A stretch of 64,000 nucleotides of DNA from DFXE01 sp032054765 (GTDB lineage: Bacteria; Bacteroidota; Bacteroidia; Bacteroidales; Tannerellaceae). Made by a program: the position numbers and the translations under genes. Below are positions 53,711 to 63,000 of this stretch, in pieces (the stretch's first letter is position 1; every line of letters starts with the position of its first letter). The notes beneath the pieces were generated by a model. The model did no database searches, was not told where the DNA came from, and saw only the letters and a list, made by a program, of their open reading frames with translations. The stretch is taken from the NCBI GenBank assembly GCA_032054765.1, contig DAMBSC010000003.1:186001-250000 (forward strand), read 5' to 3'.

Positions 53711-54670
53711 CAATTCACTCACATATTTTCTCTGTTCTTCAAAGAATCTTAATCTTTGCATTTCTCCACTTTCAGAAATTAAAGTAGAATATCTCTTAAG
53801 TGAGTGTATCCAATCTTTTTGATTATTGAACATTTCTTCATCAAAAGTAGAAATCCAGTTTATTGAAAAGACACGGATGAAACTAGTTCTGAAATTAATA
53901 GTTTCAAGATAACTATATGTTGCCTCAAAGTTTATATCAGATAGATACATTTGTATTTTATTTCCATTTTTATGAGTTCCCTTTATAGCTAGATTTTCCA
54001 GGTCATCCAGTAAAGTATATATATCTTCTTTCAACAATTGAACTTCTTTCTCAGATATCAGGTAAATTCTTTGAAAATACAAGATATCATTTATAAGATG
54101 CTGAAATATCATTTTATCCCATATAAAACAGGTATAAGTAACCTTCTTACTGGCAGCCACATATTGTTTTTGGATATTTCCTAACTTAGTCGATAGTTGA
54201 AATTCTGAAAATGATTTAATATCGTTTGCCTTTAAATGTTGATATATCCATTTAAACAGTAGAAATCTTGATAAATATTCAAAATCAAGGTTAAAAACCT
54301 GAGGTAAGATATTAGAAGCCGTATACCATTCCACAGAAGGACTGTCTTTTACATAATTAAAAAACTGAATATTTCTTTCAATCTGTTTATAATATGTATT
54401 AAGCAAATCATTATAATGGACAAAATTTAATTTAAATAAAGCGTTAGAGGCTGAATTGTATGTTGTGAGTTTATCCAGAGAAACCCCCAAAGTTTGTGAG
54501 ATTAATGAGGCTTCCGTAAAAGTAAAGGGAACTTCGCCTCGAAGCCTCCTATAAACAGCTTCTTTCCCCATATACAAAATATTAGATAAAACAGTAGTAA
54601 TATTTATACCCTTGGGTATTCTCGTCTTGATTGCCTCAATCAGACTGTCGTTTAATGTTTCAGTTTTCAT
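53705..54670 (-). CDS. Putative HTH regulator with a large uncharacterised C-terminal domain
   Basis: 321 aa. The N-terminal ~70 residues look like a helix-turn-helix of the Cro/BetR kind (LYMGKEAVYRRLRGEVPFTFTEASLISQTLGVSLDKL). The remaining 250 residues are helical, rich in aromatic residues, and match no family I recognise. Bacteroidales genomes carry several such proteins; their ligands and targets are unknown. It could control the divergent fructosamine kinase gene, but that is only a guess. Confidence 0.6.
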   Translation of the reverse strand: MKTETLNDSLIEAIKTRIPKGINITTVLSNILYMGKEAVYRRLRGEVPFTFTEASLISQTLGVSLDKLTTYNSASNALFKLNFVHYNDLLNTYYKQIERNIQFFNYVKDSPSVEWYTASNILPQVFNLDFEYLSRFLLFKWIYQHLKANDIKSFSEFQLSTKLGNIQKQYVAASKKVTYTCFIWDKMIFQHLINDILYFQRIYLISEKEVQLLKEDIYTLLDDLENLAIKGTHKNGNKIQMYLSDINFEATYSYLETINFRTSFIRVFSINWISTFDEEMFNNQKDWIHSLKRYSTLISESGEMQRLRFFEEQRKYVSELL

Positions 54671-54820
54671 AGCAATAAAAAATTAGATCCCTTCTACAAA
54701 GAAAACGAAAATATTGTTCATTTTATTCAGTATACTATACCAAAAAAGCTTAATTTTTTGAGTATAAGAAAAAATATCACCTAAAAGCATCAAATACCTC
54801 TCAAAACTATTTATTAATCG

Positions 54821-54828
54821 TATATTTG
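54821..54828 (+). promoter_or_regulatory. Bacteroidota -7 box
   Basis: TATATTTG, 18 bp before the ATG at 54847. Its presence argues against the TTG at 54826 as the start of the kinase gene. Confidence 0.6.
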
Positions 54829-54846
54829 GCTAAATTAATATTCTAT

Positions 54847-55683
54847 ATGAAAAAAAACTTAAAGACAACCCTTGAAAACATCCTGGAGAAACAGATTATC
54901 ACAGAAATTCATGGAACAGGCAAAATAAAAACCATTTCCGGAGAAGAGTATTTCTTAAAAAGTAACACTTCATCTAATGCATATTCATGCGAAGCTAATG
55001 GCTTGAAAGAGTTGAGCAAAACAAATCAATTTATTATACCTACAGTTTATTCTGTAGGTGATAATTACATTTTAACTGAATTTATTGAAAGTGGTAAGAT
55101 TGCTCCTCCTTTTTATGAAGAATTTGGTTGTAAACTTGCAAAAATGCATCATTTTCAGGGCCCTCATTACGGATTTTACGAAGATAATTATATAGGTGAT
55201 ACGATTCAATTAAACATACCTTCGGAAGAAGAGAAAAAAAGCTGGACTTCATTCTTCTTTAACAAACGCCTTCTTTTCCAATACACACTTGCTGAAAAGA
55301 ACGGAAATGTTACATCTAAATTAAAAAAAGGTTTCAAACGACTTGAATCGCGTATTGATGATATATTGAAAGATAGTATTGAACCTCCTACCCTAATGCA
55401 TGGAGATCTATGGTCTGGTAACTATTTATGTGATAAAGCTGGTAATCCTGTTTTAATAGATCCTGCTGTTTATTATGGGCATAGAGAAGCTGATTTGGCA
55501 ATGACTAAAATTTTCGGAGGTTTTTCTCCTGCTTTCTATAAAGCGTATATGGATGAATTTCCATTAAGCGATGGATGGGAGTACAGAGAAAGCATATATA
55601 AACTATACCACATCCTGAATCATCTCAATTTATTTGGCAAAAGCTATCTTTTAGAAGCTGAATATCTTTTATCCAAAATTTAA
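54847..55683 (+). CDS. Fructosamine kinase family protein
   Basis: 278 aa. Kinase-like fold with the catalytic loop MHGDLWSGNYL (Asp) and metal motif VLIDPAVYYGHREADLAM near 205-225. Bacterial members phosphorylate ribulosamines or fructosamines on glycated amines, starting deglycation (protein repair) or Amadori product use. No accessory genes for sugar use are adjacent. Followed after 87 bp by the recombinase gene. Confidence 0.9.
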   Translation: MKKNLKTTLENILEKQIITEIHGTGKIKTISGEEYFLKSNTSSNAYSCEANGLKELSKTNQFIIPTVYSVGDNYILTEFIESGKIAPPFYEEFGCKLAKMHHFQGPHYGFYEDNYIGDTIQLNIPSEEEKKSWTSFFFNKRLLFQYTLAEKNGNVTSKLKKGFKRLESRIDDILKDSIEPPTLMHGDLWSGNYLCDKAGNPVLIDPAVYYGHREADLAMTKIFGGFSPAFYKAYMDEFPLSDGWEYRESIYKLYHILNHLNLFGKSYLLEAEYLLSKI

Positions 55684-55770
55684 AACGAATTGTTTATTAT
55701 TTCTTTTTTATTTAAATGATATAATTACTTTTGTGCTATAATAAGTGAATACACCAGCAAATAACAAACC

Positions 55771-56376
55771 ATGAATTACGCTTACATCAGAGTCAGCTCT
55801 GACAAACAAACAGTAGAAAACCAAAAATTTGAAATTAAAAATTATTGTAAAACCAATGACATTGTAATTGATCGATGGATTGAAGAAACTATTTCAGGAG
55901 CTAAAGAAATAGAAGAACGTAAATTAGGTAAACTATTGAAGAAACTAAAAAAAAATGACATATTAATATGTTCTGAATTATCTCGCCTGGGAAGAAATCT
56001 GTTAATGATTATGTCTATACTCAATTATTGTATGAAAAATGATATTAATGTATGGACAATCAAAGATAATTATCGTTTGGGAAATGATATAAATTCAAAA
56101 GTGCTAGCTTTTGCTTTTGGGCTTTCTGCAGAAATCGAGCGTAATCTCATTTCACAACGAACAAAAGAAGCTTTAGCACGTAAAAGGGCGGAAGGAATAA
56201 CGCTCGGACGTCCTAAAGGGAGTAAATCAAACAAGAAGAAATTAACAGGAAAAGAGGTTCAGATACAGCGACTTTTAGAGAAAAAGATCTCTCTGTCCGC
56301 TATTTCTAGAACTTTAAATGTAAGCAGACAAACTGTCTCAACATTTGTAAAAGAAAATAAATGGATATATGAATAG
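55771..56376 (+). CDS. Serine recombinase, Mpi/Hin-type DNA invertase family
   Basis: 201 aa. Resolvase N-terminal domain with catalytic Ser9 in YIRVSSDKQT, LSRLGRNLLMI (catalytic Arg region), and AFAFGLSAEIERNLISQRT (helix E), then GRPKGSK and a C-terminal HTH (about 158-195; LSAISRTLNVSRQTVSTFVKE). The sequence closely recalls Mpi of Bacteroides fragilis, the invertase that flips many capsule promoters genome-wide. A single gene with no obvious invertible segment adjacent, so targets may be remote. Confidence 0.88.
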   Translation: MNYAYIRVSSDKQTVENQKFEIKNYCKTNDIVIDRWIEETISGAKEIEERKLGKLLKKLKKNDILICSELSRLGRNLLMIMSILNYCMKNDINVWTIKDNYRLGNDINSKVLAFAFGLSAEIERNLISQRTKEALARKRAEGITLGRPKGSKSNKKKLTGKEVQIQRLLEKKISLSAISRTLNVSRQTVSTFVKENKWIYE

Positions 56377-56399
56377 AATAAACCATATCTTCACACATC

Positions 56400-56452
56400 A
56401 TACAAATCTTTTATTGTTGATTTCAATATAATGAAGAAATAAAAATTTGTAT
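56400..56452. repeat. Inverted repeat beyond the recombinase gene
   Basis: Arms of 15-16 nt (ATACAAATCTTTTATT at 56400-56415 and, reversed, 56438-56452) flank 22 bp between the convergent recombinase and bactofilin genes. One mismatch and one extra base. It can act as a weak bidirectional terminator. Confidence 0.55.
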
Positions 56453-56503
56453 AATCTGTAAAGCTACGGTTTAAATATATCCTTTACTAACTACAGACGA
56501 TTA

Positions 56504-56974
56504 TTATAATTTGTCTTCGTCGTTCAGTTCATCAGAACTACCAAAGCTACTCAATGAAAAGGTATCTGCTTCTTGCATTGGAGAAGAACCAAAACTCATA
56601 GTCTCTTCCATAATTTCTTCTTGCTCCAAAGTCATATTACAAGTACCAGAGAATTTAGCACTTGGCTCAACAACTAATGCCTGAGTAGTAATAATCCCTT
56701 TAATAACAGCACTAGGTTTTAAAACTAATACTTCACTTGTAGTAATACTTCCAACAACTTCACCCAAGATTTCGGCATTTACAGAAATAATATCACCTTC
56801 TACTTTAGCACCAGGGCCAATAACTATTTTTCCACCACAACTTATGGTACCTTCAATTCTTCCATCTAAACGGAAATCACCATCAGTTTTTAAATCTCCC
56901 TTAACTAAAGTACCATTTGCTAATGCATTATGCCCTACAGCAGATATAGCCTCATCGTTATATTTTGTTCCCAT
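56504..56974 (-). CDS. Bactofilin (polymer-forming cytoskeletal protein)
   Basis: 156 aa from the ATG at 56974 (MGTKYNDEA). A longer frame reaches 57007, but it overlaps the promoter box. The central domain (about 20-115) is a right-handed beta-helix with repeated hydrophobic rungs (GDFRLDGRIEGTISCGGKIVIGPGAKVEGDI), flanked by polar tails. Bactofilins polymerise without nucleotides and scaffold cell-envelope or cell-shape proteins. Confidence 0.9.
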   Translation of the reverse strand: MGTKYNDEAISAVGHNALANGTLVKGDLKTDGDFRLDGRIEGTISCGGKIVIGPGAKVEGDIISVNAEILGEVVGSITTSEVLVLKPSAVIKGIITTQALVVEPSAKFSGTCNMTLEQEEIMEETMSFGSSPMQEADTFSLSSFGSSDELNDEDKL

Positions 56975-57004
56975 ATAAAAGATAATTAGATTATAGATAT
57001 TCAG

Positions 57005-57012
57005 CAAATATA
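57005..57012 (-). promoter_or_regulatory. Bacteroidota -7 box for the bactofilin gene (minus strand)
   Basis: Minus-strand TATATTTG, about 30 bp before the ATG at 56974. Confidence 0.55.
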
Positions 57013-57120
57013 AGAATTTTTTAAAAAAGATACTCTTTTCTCAAAATTAACTTACAAAATAATTGAAAATGAATAATAATTAAATAAAATAGAATCCAAT
57101 AAGCGAAATAATTCGGACTA

Positions 57121-58239
57121 TTATATCTGTATTTTATCCACAAACGTATCTAACCAGTTAGGAAGCATGTCCAAGTGATATATGCGATCAGCAAAATGAG
57201 CCGGAGCAAATAAATTAATCTGTAAATCCCTACATTTTTCACGTAAACTACTTTCTACAGGAAAATAGCTGGTCAGAATAGCTTCCGAAATGTCTCCACC
57301 ATATGTTTCACGTACTGCATCTACTTTATAAACATCATTTTGGGTAACATGACCGGATTTACATTCAATAAAAATCAATTTCTGTTCATTATTCAGCAGA
57401 ATATCCACCTCATTCTTTGTTCTCTGGTTATTATTCTCTGTATGGAAAACAACGCTCTGCCATACTTCAGGTAAACTCGTTTGCCGATTACTCCATTCCT
57501 TTACCTTTGAAGCAACTAGTGTTTCCCACCATCGACCTTCAAAGTACAAGGTGCAACCGCTTGGATATGGGATATTTAATAGAATCCGTTCTCTCAAGGT
57601 GATCAATAACGTACCATCTTCCTGCACAAAACGTAATTTGTTAGAGAATGTACGTGTTTCCGGTAAAAGACTCAGACGACGATTGGCATGTGAATCAAAA
57701 AACTTCTGCAGACGCCCGTGTTCTTCTGGATATTGTTCAATAAAACGTTTGATATTCAATGAAGAACGTATATCATTTTCTGTTAGGTTATTTGCATTAT
57801 AGTATGAAGAAAGCTTTGCACCATTTAAAGCAACAATTTCTTCGTTATCCAATATACTACTCATCGGACGCATTTCAAAAGTTTCCAGATTAATAAGATC
57901 TCCTAACTGAGTCATATAAAACGATAATGCTTTATATTCTTTAGCAACGGTAAAAGCAGCAAAAGCCATTAGCTTCGTTCCTTCCGAAAGATTATAAAAG
58001 AAATCGCCTGCGTAGTCTTGATGTATTTTACGACATGTAGCTATTATACTCTCCGCTGTGTATGCTTCAACCAGATACAATCTATATTGGATAGAATCCG
58101 GTAATAACGGCAACATAGGTTTCATTACTTCCTTTGTTTCTTTCGTATAAATAAGGTGAACCATATCAGGTCCGAACTCTTTAATCCCGTGATAAGACGA
58201 AGTAATATCCTTTCCTAGTAATATTATTTGATGCTTCAT
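57121..58239 (-). CDS. CARF-DUF1887 nuclease (Card1/Can2-like), stand-alone
   Basis: 372 aa. N-terminal CARF-like Rossmann domain (about 1-140) with the conserved NLSEGTKLMAFAAF segment at 83-96, the equivalent of the NxTGGTK ligand motif. After a helical linker comes a PD-(D/E)XK nuclease (DUF1887; about 225-345) with a complete-looking site: Asp279 in NEVDI, Glu292 and Lys294 in FIECKSG. Card1 and Can2 are switched on by cyclic oligoadenylates made by type III CRISPR effectors and cut DNA or RNA. No cas gene or CRISPR array is in the window. Divergent from the sigma factor gene. Confidence 0.85.
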   Translation of the reverse strand: MKHQIILLGKDITSSYHGIKEFGPDMVHLIYTKETKEVMKPMLPLLPDSIQYRLYLVEAYTAESIIATCRKIHQDYAGDFFYNLSEGTKLMAFAAFTVAKEYKALSFYMTQLGDLINLETFEMRPMSSILDNEEIVALNGAKLSSYYNANNLTENDIRSSLNIKRFIEQYPEEHGRLQKFFDSHANRRLSLLPETRTFSNKLRFVQEDGTLLITLRERILLNIPYPSGCTLYFEGRWWETLVASKVKEWSNRQTSLPEVWQSVVFHTENNNQRTKNEVDILLNNEQKLIFIECKSGHVTQNDVYKVDAVRETYGGDISEAILTSYFPVESSLREKCRDLQINLFAPAHFADRIYHLDMLPNWLDTFVDKIQI

Positions 58240-58296
58240 AATGTGTGTAAAAGTAATAAATTTTACATATATTTACATCCTGATAAATATTTGTTT

Positions 58297-58857
58297 ATGG
58301 AGGAATCTGCAAACCTGAAATTGTTTAACAAATTTTTTACTGATTATCAGGGGCGATTTATTCGTTTTGCAAATAATTATGTAAGAGACTGGACGGTTGC
58401 TGAGGATTTTACACTTGAGGCACTTATGGCGTATTGGGAACATAGACATACATTGCTTCCAAATACAAATATTCCCGCGTATGTTTTTACTATTATAAAG
58501 AATAAATGCCTGAACTACCTGGAACATCTGCAAGTGAAAAAAGATGTTGTTAACCAGTTACAACTAGATGCTGAATGGGAACTCCAGGTCCGAATAACCA
58601 GTTTGGAAGCCTGTGACCCTGATACTATTTTCACTACAGAGGCTGAAGATATTATAAACCGTACAATCGCTAAGTTGCCAGAACAAACAAGAAAAATTTT
58701 TATAATGAGCCGTTTTGAAAATAAATCACATAAAGAAATAGCCGGAATAACAGGAATGACCACCAAAGGGGTAGAATTCCATATATCAAAAGCCTTGAAG
58801 ATTCTTAGGAATAACCTGAAAGATTATATGCCTATTTTACTTTATTTTTTCTATTAA
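58297..58857 (+). CDS. ECF-type RNA polymerase sigma factor
   Basis: 186 aa from the ATG at 58297 (MEESANLKLF). The frame is open from 58228, where it would overlap the divergent gene. Region 2 (RFIRFANNYVRDWTVAEDFTLEALMAYW) and region 4 (LPEQTRKIFIMSRFENKSHKEIAGITGMTTKGVEFHISKALKIL). It matches the Bacteroidota SusC-linked ECF group, activated when the outer-membrane transporter signals through the FecR-type anti-sigma factor encoded next. Confidence 0.92.
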   Translation: MEESANLKLFNKFFTDYQGRFIRFANNYVRDWTVAEDFTLEALMAYWEHRHTLLPNTNIPAYVFTIIKNKCLNYLEHLQVKKDVVNQLQLDAEWELQVRITSLEACDPDTIFTTEAEDIINRTIAKLPEQTRKIFIMSRFENKSHKEIAGITGMTTKGVEFHISKALKILRNNLKDYMPILLYFFY

Positions 58858-58932
58858 TTAATTTTTTTCATTTTTTACTAGGGATACCTATAGGTTACCT
58901 GTTATGCATTATGAAAGGTAATTTAATGATTT

Positions 58933-59874
58933 ATGGACAAAGAGTATTTATACCGCTTTTTTACAGGAAAAACTTCTCCGGAAGAAAATAAAAGGATCCG
59001 TATCTGGATGGAATCTTCACCGGAGAATAGCGAACTTTTCTATAAGGAGAGACATCTTTTTGACACCATGATCTTATTAGCTGATGAAGAGAGAATACAA
59101 AAAGAAATACAAAAAGAATTTAAAATAAAACGACTGTTCCGGAGCATCCTAAAAGTGGCAGCTATTGTAATCCTAACTTTAATATCAAATTCTACATTTA
59201 ACTATTATATAAAACAACAGGAATCTGTACCGATGCAAACGGTATCTGTACCTGCCGGACAACGGATAAATCTGCAACTTCCTGATGGAACAAATGTTTG
59301 GTTAAATGCACGCACAACGTTGCAATACCCGATAAGTTTCAATAAGAAAAACAGACAGGTTACATTGGATGGAGAAGCCTATTTCGAGGTACATCATGAT
59401 AAGTATAAGCCTTTTTATGTGCAAACTCATACATGTGCTGTAGAAGTTCATGGAACTAATTTTAATATCGACGCTTACGGAGATAGTGATATATTTGAAG
59501 CTGCCCTTATGGATGGAAGTATTTCCGTATTCCCGCTTTTCGAACCCAAAGAGAAAAAAAATATATTACCAGGAAATAAAGCACAGTTCTTGAATGGAAA
59601 AATAGTGGTTTCAACCATTACCGATTATAATCCATACAGATGGAAAGAAGGATTGATCTGCTTTGAGGATGAATCGTTCGACTCAATTATGAAAAACTTC
59701 GAAAAATCATACGGAATATCTATTGTGATTAAGAACAGACATGTGCTGGATCATTTTTATAGCGGAAAATTCAGGCAAACAGATGGTATAGAATATGCCT
59801 TACGAGTCTTGCAAAAAGATATTACATTCACCTATATCCGCGACGATGAGAATAATATAATCTATATAGAATAA
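58933..59874 (+). CDS. FecR-family anti-sigma factor (DUF4974)
   Basis: 313 aa. N-terminal cytoplasmic sigma-binding segment (about 1-70; FFTGKTSPEENKRIRIWMESSPEN), one transmembrane helix (about 77-94), periplasmic FecR domain (about 105-210; VSVPAGQRINLQLPDGTNVWLNA, DGEAYFEVHHD) and C-terminal DUF4974 (about 235-310; YGISIVIKNRHV, FRQTDGIEYALRVLQKD), which meets the STN domain of the partner SusC. Its position between sigma and SusC fits a trans-envelope regulatory set. Confidence 0.93.
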   Translation: MDKEYLYRFFTGKTSPEENKRIRIWMESSPENSELFYKERHLFDTMILLADEERIQKEIQKEFKIKRLFRSILKVAAIVILTLISNSTFNYYIKQQESVPMQTVSVPAGQRINLQLPDGTNVWLNARTTLQYPISFNKKNRQVTLDGEAYFEVHHDKYKPFYVQTHTCAVEVHGTNFNIDAYGDSDIFEAALMDGSISVFPLFEPKEKKNILPGNKAQFLNGKIVVSTITDYNPYRWKEGLICFEDESFDSIMKNFEKSYGISIVIKNRHVLDHFYSGKFRQTDGIEYALRVLQKDITFTYIRDDENNIIYIE

Positions 59875-59935
59875 ATTAAGTTTACTAACCCTGAAAACAC
59901 AATGCCCATGAAGAATATCCAATAAGTAAAAGAGT

Positions 59936-59971
59936 AATGCCGATAAGCGCTGGGGAGCAAGTACCGGCATT
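59936..59971 (+). promoter_or_regulatory. Leader hairpin upstream of susC
   Basis: A 7-bp stem AATGCCG / CGGCATT with a 22-nt G-rich loop, 52 bp before the susC-like ATG. It may be a 5'-leader structure or a weak attenuator; no T-run follows. Confidence 0.35.
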
Positions 59972-60023
59972 CGATTAACACATTAATTAAATAATTGTAT
60001 TAACCTCTCAATATTACAAAAGT

Positions 60024-63000
60024 ATGAAAAATAACCTTTTGTTGAGGCTGTTTTGTTTAAAAACGCCTCGATGTAAACAAATCTTAAGAGTTATGCGAAT
60101 TACCGCGTTTTTACTCATCATTTGTGCAGTATGTGGTTACGCAGAAAATACACATTCGCAGAATGCAAGAGTAAGTATTAATAAAAGTAATATTCAGTTA
60201 AGTGAAATATTGACTGAAATTGAAAGCCAGACTGATTACTTGTTTATTTATAATACGCAAGTAAATGTAAACAAAAAGACAACTGTAAGAGTAAAAGAGA
60301 AACCTGTTTCTGAAGTTCTTGACCGTTTATTTGATAATACGAATATTACGTATGCCATGGAAGGATCACATATTATTCTTTCAAAAAAAGAAAATGAAGC
60401 TTCTATATACGCCTCGATCTCTGAAACTAAAAGTCAACAACAATCAAACACCATTACGGGTACAGTAGTCGATTCGAACGGAGAACCGGTTATAGGCGCC
60501 AATGTCATACAGAAAGGAACCACGAATGGAACAATTACAAACTTCGATGGAGAGTTCTCGCTGAATGTTCCTGCAGGTTCAACGATCGAAATCACTTACA
60601 TCGGTTACCTGAAACAAGAAGTTCATGTAGGCAATCAAAAGAATATAAAGATCGTACTTGTTGAAGATTCCCAATCACTCGACGAAGTCGTTGTAGTGGG
60701 ATATGCTGTACAAAAGAAAGTAAACCTTTCGGGAGCCGTACAAGCGGTTAGTGGTGAAACAATAACAAACCGCCCGATTACAAACGTAAACCGTGGTTTA
60801 CAGGGATTGGTACCTAACCTAAACATTGCGAATAAATCAGGTAGAGCCGATGATGCTCCGGAAATTAATATTCGTGGTTTTACCTCTATTAATGGTGGAG
60901 AAGCCTTTATCCTGGTAGATAACGTTCCGGTTACAAGTGAAGAATTAGCACGGTTGAATCCTGATGATATTGCCAGTGTATCTGTTCTGAAAGATGCTTC
61001 ATCTGCGGCAATTTATGGAGCACGTGCTGCGTTTGGTGTGGTTCTGGTAACTACTAAAAAGGCATCGAGCAATGAATTGAAAATAAGTTTCAACGGTAAT
61101 GTAGCCATTCGCGATAGAGGTATGCGTCCCGAAATAATAACAGACCTTGTAGAGATGATGGAGATGAAGAACCTGGCCCGTACTCCCTTAAGTCCTGTCT
61201 TTTCGGAAGCTCAGCTCGACTATGCAAGGAAGATACAAGCCGATCCTTCTTTACCTCGTATAATTCCTAATCCGAATAACCCAAATGCCTGGGATTACTA
61301 CGGAGAAACAGACTGGATTGACGAAGGATATAGAAAGACCGCTCCGGCTTATACTGCTAATGTTAATATATCTAAGAAGGATGAAATATTATCGTATTAT
61401 GTATCAGGAGGCTTCTATCAGGAAGACGGTTTGCTTCGTTATGGAAACGATAAATTAAGACGTTTCAACTTCAGAGGAAATGCTGAAATGAAACTGACTA
61501 ATTGGTGGAAGCTGGGAACAAATATATCTTATGTGAATTCTACGTATGATTCACCGACTTTCCTGGATGGTTATTTTAACTGGAATATTAATCGTACGGC
61601 TTCGAATAATATTCCCCGAAATCCTGACGGAACATGGAGTAGTGCCGGTGCTGCCGTTCTTGGAGCAAGTGGTGAAGGAGGACGTCGTGACGACCGGAAA
61701 AATGAAGTACAAGTTTCTCTGAATACGCAATTTGATATCATAAAGAACGTATGGACCGTAAATGCCGATGCGAACTTCCGTCGTTACAATTTCAACAGAG
61801 ATCAATATAACCTGTCAGTTCCTTACCGTACAGGTCCCGGACAACCGATACAAAACTCTCTGAGTGATAGAGGAAGTACTACTTATGCAGAGTTCCGTGC
61901 AGAAGAAAAGAAATACGATGTATATAACCTGTATACCAATTTTGTAAAGACTTTCAATGAAAAACACTTCTTCAATGCCATGATAGGATATAACCGTGAA
62001 TTGACAAATAACCGGTTATACACTACTCGTAAAGATGTGCTTATTTCAGGGCAGTTACCTGAAATTAATCTGGCAACCGGACAGGCTTCAGCAACCAATG
62101 AACGTAGTGAACTTGCTCTTGAAGGATATTTCGGACGATTGAATTACATTTATGACAACCGTTATATCATTGAATTTAATGGACGTTATGATGGTTCATC
62201 ACGATTCCCTGACGGAGATCGATATGGTTTCTTCCCTTCTGTATCAGCCGCCTGGGTATTGGGGAATGAACAATTCTTCCATAACATAGCGGAAACATTG
62301 AAAATCTCTAATCTAAAACTACGTGGTTCTTATGGTTCTTTAGGAAACCAGGTGATTATTGAAGATGAAAAACAGATTTATTATCCATATATACCATATA
62401 TGAAGTCCGAAAGAATCGAATATATATTGGACGGCGATCGCCCCACAGCGGTATATCAACCTGGAGTTGTATCACCGACTTTAACATGGGAACAAGTTCG
62501 TACTATCAACGGCGGTATTGATCTGGGGCTTTTCAATGGAAAATTCGATTTGGCGTTCGACTACTACGTACGTTATACGGAAGATATGCTTACTTACAGT
62601 AAAGAATTACCTCTGGTATTCGGAGCAAGTGCTCCCCGGACGAACGCGGCAGACCTGAAAACAAAAGGTTGGGAATTAACAGTTGGGTATAGAGATCAGT
62701 TTACGTTAGCCAACTCACCGTTTAACTGGTCAGTAAAAATGATGCTGGCTGACAGCCGAACATGGATTACTAAGTATGATAATCCGGCAAAATTGATTCC
62801 TGATGATGATAAGACTTTTTATGAAGGACAACGGATCGGTGAAATATGGGGATTCATTAACGATGGTTTCTTCCAGTCCGAAGCAGAACTGGCGGCATTA
62901 GACCAGACTGCAGTCGGAACCGACGATCAGAACTATAAGTTCTATGTTGGTGATACAAAATTTAAAGATCTGAATGGCGACGACAAAATTGATTTTGGTG

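Noticed and set aside
56400..56452. Invertible DNA element next to the recombinase
   Set aside because: The inverted repeat encloses only 22 bp and no promoter; better explained as a weak terminator.
57121..58857. Part of a local type III CRISPR or CBASS system
   Set aside because: Neighbours are a bactofilin and an ECF sigma factor; no cyclase, Cas10 or array seen in the window.
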